Assembly (NCBI GenBank): GCA_021229015.1 | Contig: CM037777.1 | Location: 53,790,857 to 53,854,856, forward strand | Length of the DNA stretch: 64,000 nucleotides | Direction: 5' to 3' | DNA from: Solen grandis | Lineage: Eukaryota; Mollusca; Bivalvia; Adapedonta; Solenidae | Shown here: positions 61,000 through 64,000 of the stretch, piece after piece | How the letters are laid out: the number at the start of each line of letters is the position of its first letter | Numbering within the stretch: position 1 is the stretch's first letter | Program-made: the position numbers and the translations under genes | Notes under the pieces: generated by a model | Told to the model about the DNA's origin: nothing | Database searches by the model: none | The model's input: the letters and a program-made list of their open reading frames with translations, nothing else

Positions 61000-62880
61000 T
61001 TTATTTGTATGCAGTTTTTTGCATTCTGTTCTCTGTCAACTGCCCGTTAAAATATGATGAGTGGCAATATCCATATCTTTGAAACTTTTGAGCTAGAAGA
61101 GGTTGAATGTTTGAATCTTTGAAAAAATCTGGCAAATTAGGGTGTGTCCACGAAAAACATGCCCATTTTTGTTAGAGATTAGATACGCTCATTCTGTTTT
61201 TTGAAATTGATTCCGAAGATCTTTGCGCACAAAATATATGGGGTGGCGATTTCAGAAAATGCATAAAATAGCTCTAATTAAGCGGTCAAAGTGCACTAAA
61301 ATATGGAGGAAATTTTTTTTTTAGAATAGGCATTTTTTTAGTTTTTTGATGATTCTGCCATTATTTTTTAATCAATCTTTATGAAATTTTCACAGATTGT
61401 ATTGTTTGTTGTTTCAAGGGACGTCACAGTTTCAAAATTTCAAAAAATGCGAAGGTCAAGGTCATATTGCGATTATTGGTTTTTTCTTTGACCTTAAATA
61501 TCTCAAAATCTAAAAATAATTTATCGAAAGAATATGGGTAAAATCAAAAGCCTCTAAAGAGTACTTTTTGAAGAATTTTAGTTTTTTCAGATCGGGGTTG
61601 ATTTGGTTGTTTGGTGGCAGTTTGAAGTTTGGTCATACTTTGAATTGATTTTAAAGCCTTTAAAGTTTAAATGTGTGATATATTTTATCATCATTGGAAA
61701 AAAGAATGTCTTACCTCGTCAACAAAAAAAGAATTTTGAAAATCTGTCAAGAATTGATGAATTTATAGAGAATTTAAATACATGACCCAGAATAAAAACA
61801 GAGAAAATTTGACAGAATGATCACATCACTGGTTACCTATGTTCTATAAATAGATGCAGGCTCTGATAGCTGTAACAGGTCATGAATGTATGTGTAAAAC
61901 TAGCCTACTATCTCACTTCCATAGTAGCAGGTAATTTAGTTATGCATCAACCCATCAGAGGTTTTACCATATTACTACTATATTGGCTAAAGACTCCCTG
62001 CAGTGATGACCAGCAATTAACAGGTCTGATCACAGCGGATTGGGGCCTGGCTCAGTGGAAGATCACATTCCATTCGAGATGTGGTCACAGCTGAATTCAC
62101 CAATGAACGAAAAAACTAAGATATATAAACGTTTTGCATTTTGTTGTTTTTCTGGTATTTTAACTTGGCTGATCAGGTTTGAAACTCTTGATCATCACGA
62201 AAACCGTTGCATTTGCAGTATGCAAATCTAGTTATTTTTGCCTTTGTATAACCGGTTTTTTTCTTTTGATTTCTTTTAACTGCCTAGTTTATTTACAGCT
62301 CTTAAATTTATCCACAAATGCGTTTTCTAGTATTATGTTTAAACCACAGACCATTTGAAAATGTTATGGAGAAGGTAAACAATATGTGTCATTTAATTTG
62401 CCTTTAAAATCTTGTATTCTTATTGTAACAGTTTAACTTTCTACAGCTGACCTTCTTTAAAGCAGCTTGTTGACTAAGAATTTAATTGTGTGTATTGCGT
62501 CAATCAATATCCATCTACAGACGTATGGACACTCAATGCAACCATCCATGATTGTAAAAAATGGACAGAGACAGACGGTCACAGACGGTATTGAAACTAT
62601 ATTTAGAATTATAAGACCTTCATTTAGATTTTCTATTTTCATTTGCCGTCACTTGGCAGATCACTTGCACTTTTTTGTGCATGTGCTAACTTCAAAGGCT
62701 GAACTTACGAACTGGTGACGCCATGTTATGGAACGTGTCATGCGGTACCGCAAGCACCTGCTTCGGGGACACCGTTTTCTATATTTCATCGATTTCCCCG
62801 AATTGTCGTTTACGAAAATAGCGTTTTCCCGTGTAATGTGACCTACACTTGCCGAGTTTAATTGTCAGGAAACAAAGACT
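61000..62880. other. Intergenic stretch, nothing recognised
   Basis: Short frames only (for example 61603-61785 and 62467-62718) with no motif or splice support. A duplicated ACAGACGGT lies at about 62571-62588. Confidence 0.5.

Positions 62881-62883
<3 letters not shown>

Positions 62884-62915
<32 letters not shown>
62884..62915. repeat. (GA)n microsatellite
   Basis: About 15 GA dinucleotides. Confidence 0.95.
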
Positions 62916-62919
<4 letters not shown>

Positions 62920-63264
62920 ACATTATTTTTTATTTCTACCGATCATCTGTGAACGATCTGCTTTAATTTTGGTATCTTTGTTTTATATTATTGTAACGAT
63001 TTTTCAAAGTATCCGAGCGGTCAAATAATAACGATATATACAAAGTATATATTAATTTTCCTTTTGGCTTCCTTGCCGTTTGATTGGGAGAAATGATTAA
63101 GCAAATGATTCTTAATAAAACAATCAGTTAAGAAAAATCATGTGAGAGAGAAAAAAAACCTTAATCGCCTATATACATATAAACAATCTATCAGTAACTT
63201 AAGAAGCAAAATAAGACAGTGCCTCACAGCGCTACCACGCTCAGCTGTAGGTATAATCGCTAGC

Positions 63265-63530
63265 GATCAGGCGAGGCCCGAAAGCTAACCAGAAGGAAGC
63301 GAGGCTTCTCTTCTATTGCAATGAAGCGAGGCTTCAAAGCACCTTATTATACCAGCAGCTTCCTAAATATACCCCTGTTTCCGCCCCAGCTGCAGACCGC
63401 AACCCTAACAATCAGGCGAGGCCCGAGAGCTAGAAAGAAGGAAGCGAGGCTTCTCTTCTACAACGTATGAAGCGAGGCTTCAAAACGCCTGTTGTCCCGG
63501 CAGCTCCCAAACACCCTAAACAACACTAAC
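63265..63530 (+). repeat. ~145-bp tandem duplication with GAAGCGAGGCTTC hairpins
   Basis: Two units start at CAGGCGAGGCCCGA (63268 and 63413). Each has a GAAGCGAGGCTTC stem-loop, TCTTCTA, a second GAAGCGAGGCTTC and a CAGCTCC/CAGCTTCC line. A further GCGAGGCTGCCGAGAG follows at about 63586. It is much richer in GC than its flanks. Confidence 0.85.
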
Positions 63531-63736
63531 TCTTACGTTTCGAGCAACGCGATAGTGCTTAATAAACTCCAACACACTCAATACAGCGAGGCTGCCGAGA
63601 GTGTGTGTATGTTTCAGCACATCTAACACCCAAATACCTAAGAAAATTAGTTTCTTCAATGTTTCTTGGTCAGCGGCAAATTTCAGACTGACTAAATACG
63701 GCGCGATCTCGGTATTTATACCCTTTCATGCAAGTG

Positions 63737-63748
63737 CGCCACCTAGCG
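63737..63748 (-). promoter_or_regulatory. CTCF-like motif, reverse
   Basis: CGCCACCTAGCG is the exact reverse complement of the 12-mer at 60942-60953, giving a convergent pair about 2.8 kb apart. It could instead be the remnant termini of a mobile element. Confidence 0.3.
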
Positions 63749-64000
63749 ACTGGATCGAGGCCATTTACAAATTATCGGTAAACTAGGTTAGTCCATTACG
63801 AAAATAAGAGAATAAATGCGAGGCAAATGAAAATAATCACCACAAAGTTTTGGAATTTACTACTAATAACTTATTTATACTGAAGGAAACAATAATTCAA
63901 ATAAAAAGGATAAAACTCGCGGTTATTTAGATATTTCTCTTTTCAAATGAAAACAAGGGTGGTAACTCTAAAAGAAAGGACAATGCTGTTCTGCGGGAAC

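Overview
This is eukaryotic genomic DNA, most likely from a bivalve mollusc. The evidence is long AT-rich introns with GT..AG boundaries, many tRNA-derived SINEs, decayed non-LTR retrotransposons, MITEs, minisatellites, and animal-type SGLT and laccase genes. The call to class is an inference. There is no prokaryotic gene organisation. A 100-base run of N at 14301-14400 marks a scaffold gap.

Layout. (1) 93-14123, minus strand: eleven consecutive exons of a sodium/solute symporter of the SLC5 (SGLT) family, 528 codons in consistent splice phase. The 5' end is lost at or beyond the gap, and the last exon lies left of the window. Its introns hold three SINEs, a 1.37-kb (ATCT)n array grown from a SINE tail, 38-bp and 51-bp minisatellites, and a piggyBac-like MITE. 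(2) 14.4-27.5 kb: no host gene recognised. It holds a gag-like zinc-knuckle ORF, a 66-bp minisatellite, an L1/Tx1-like LINE relic (minus), an unrecognised 270-codon ORF at about 19.0-19.8 kb, a second LINE relic (plus), and a CR1/L2-like LINE (minus) with endonuclease and reverse transcriptase in several frames. (3) 27880-43592, minus strand: a complete 11-exon multicopper oxidase (laccase), 675 codons, with signal peptide, all four copper-binding blocks and a hydrophobic C-terminal tail. (4) 43.6-64.0 kb: mainly non-coding and rich in repeats. It includes a 458-bp MITE with 28-bp terminal inverted repeats, a third copy of the 234-bp piggyBac-like MITE, a hairpin-ended repeat, a CGAAAACGCG inverted repeat, a PB1-like reading frame with one internal stop, and a GC-rich hairpin tandem repeat near the right edge.

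The two host genes lie on the same strand about 14 kb apart and need not be functionally linked. One is a plasma-membrane Na+-coupled solute transporter. The other is a secreted or surface-anchored copper oxidase of a family that molluscs and insects use for phenol oxidation. Exon junctions were placed by reading GT/AG boundaries, keeping codon phase and comparing with remembered family motifs. No search was run.
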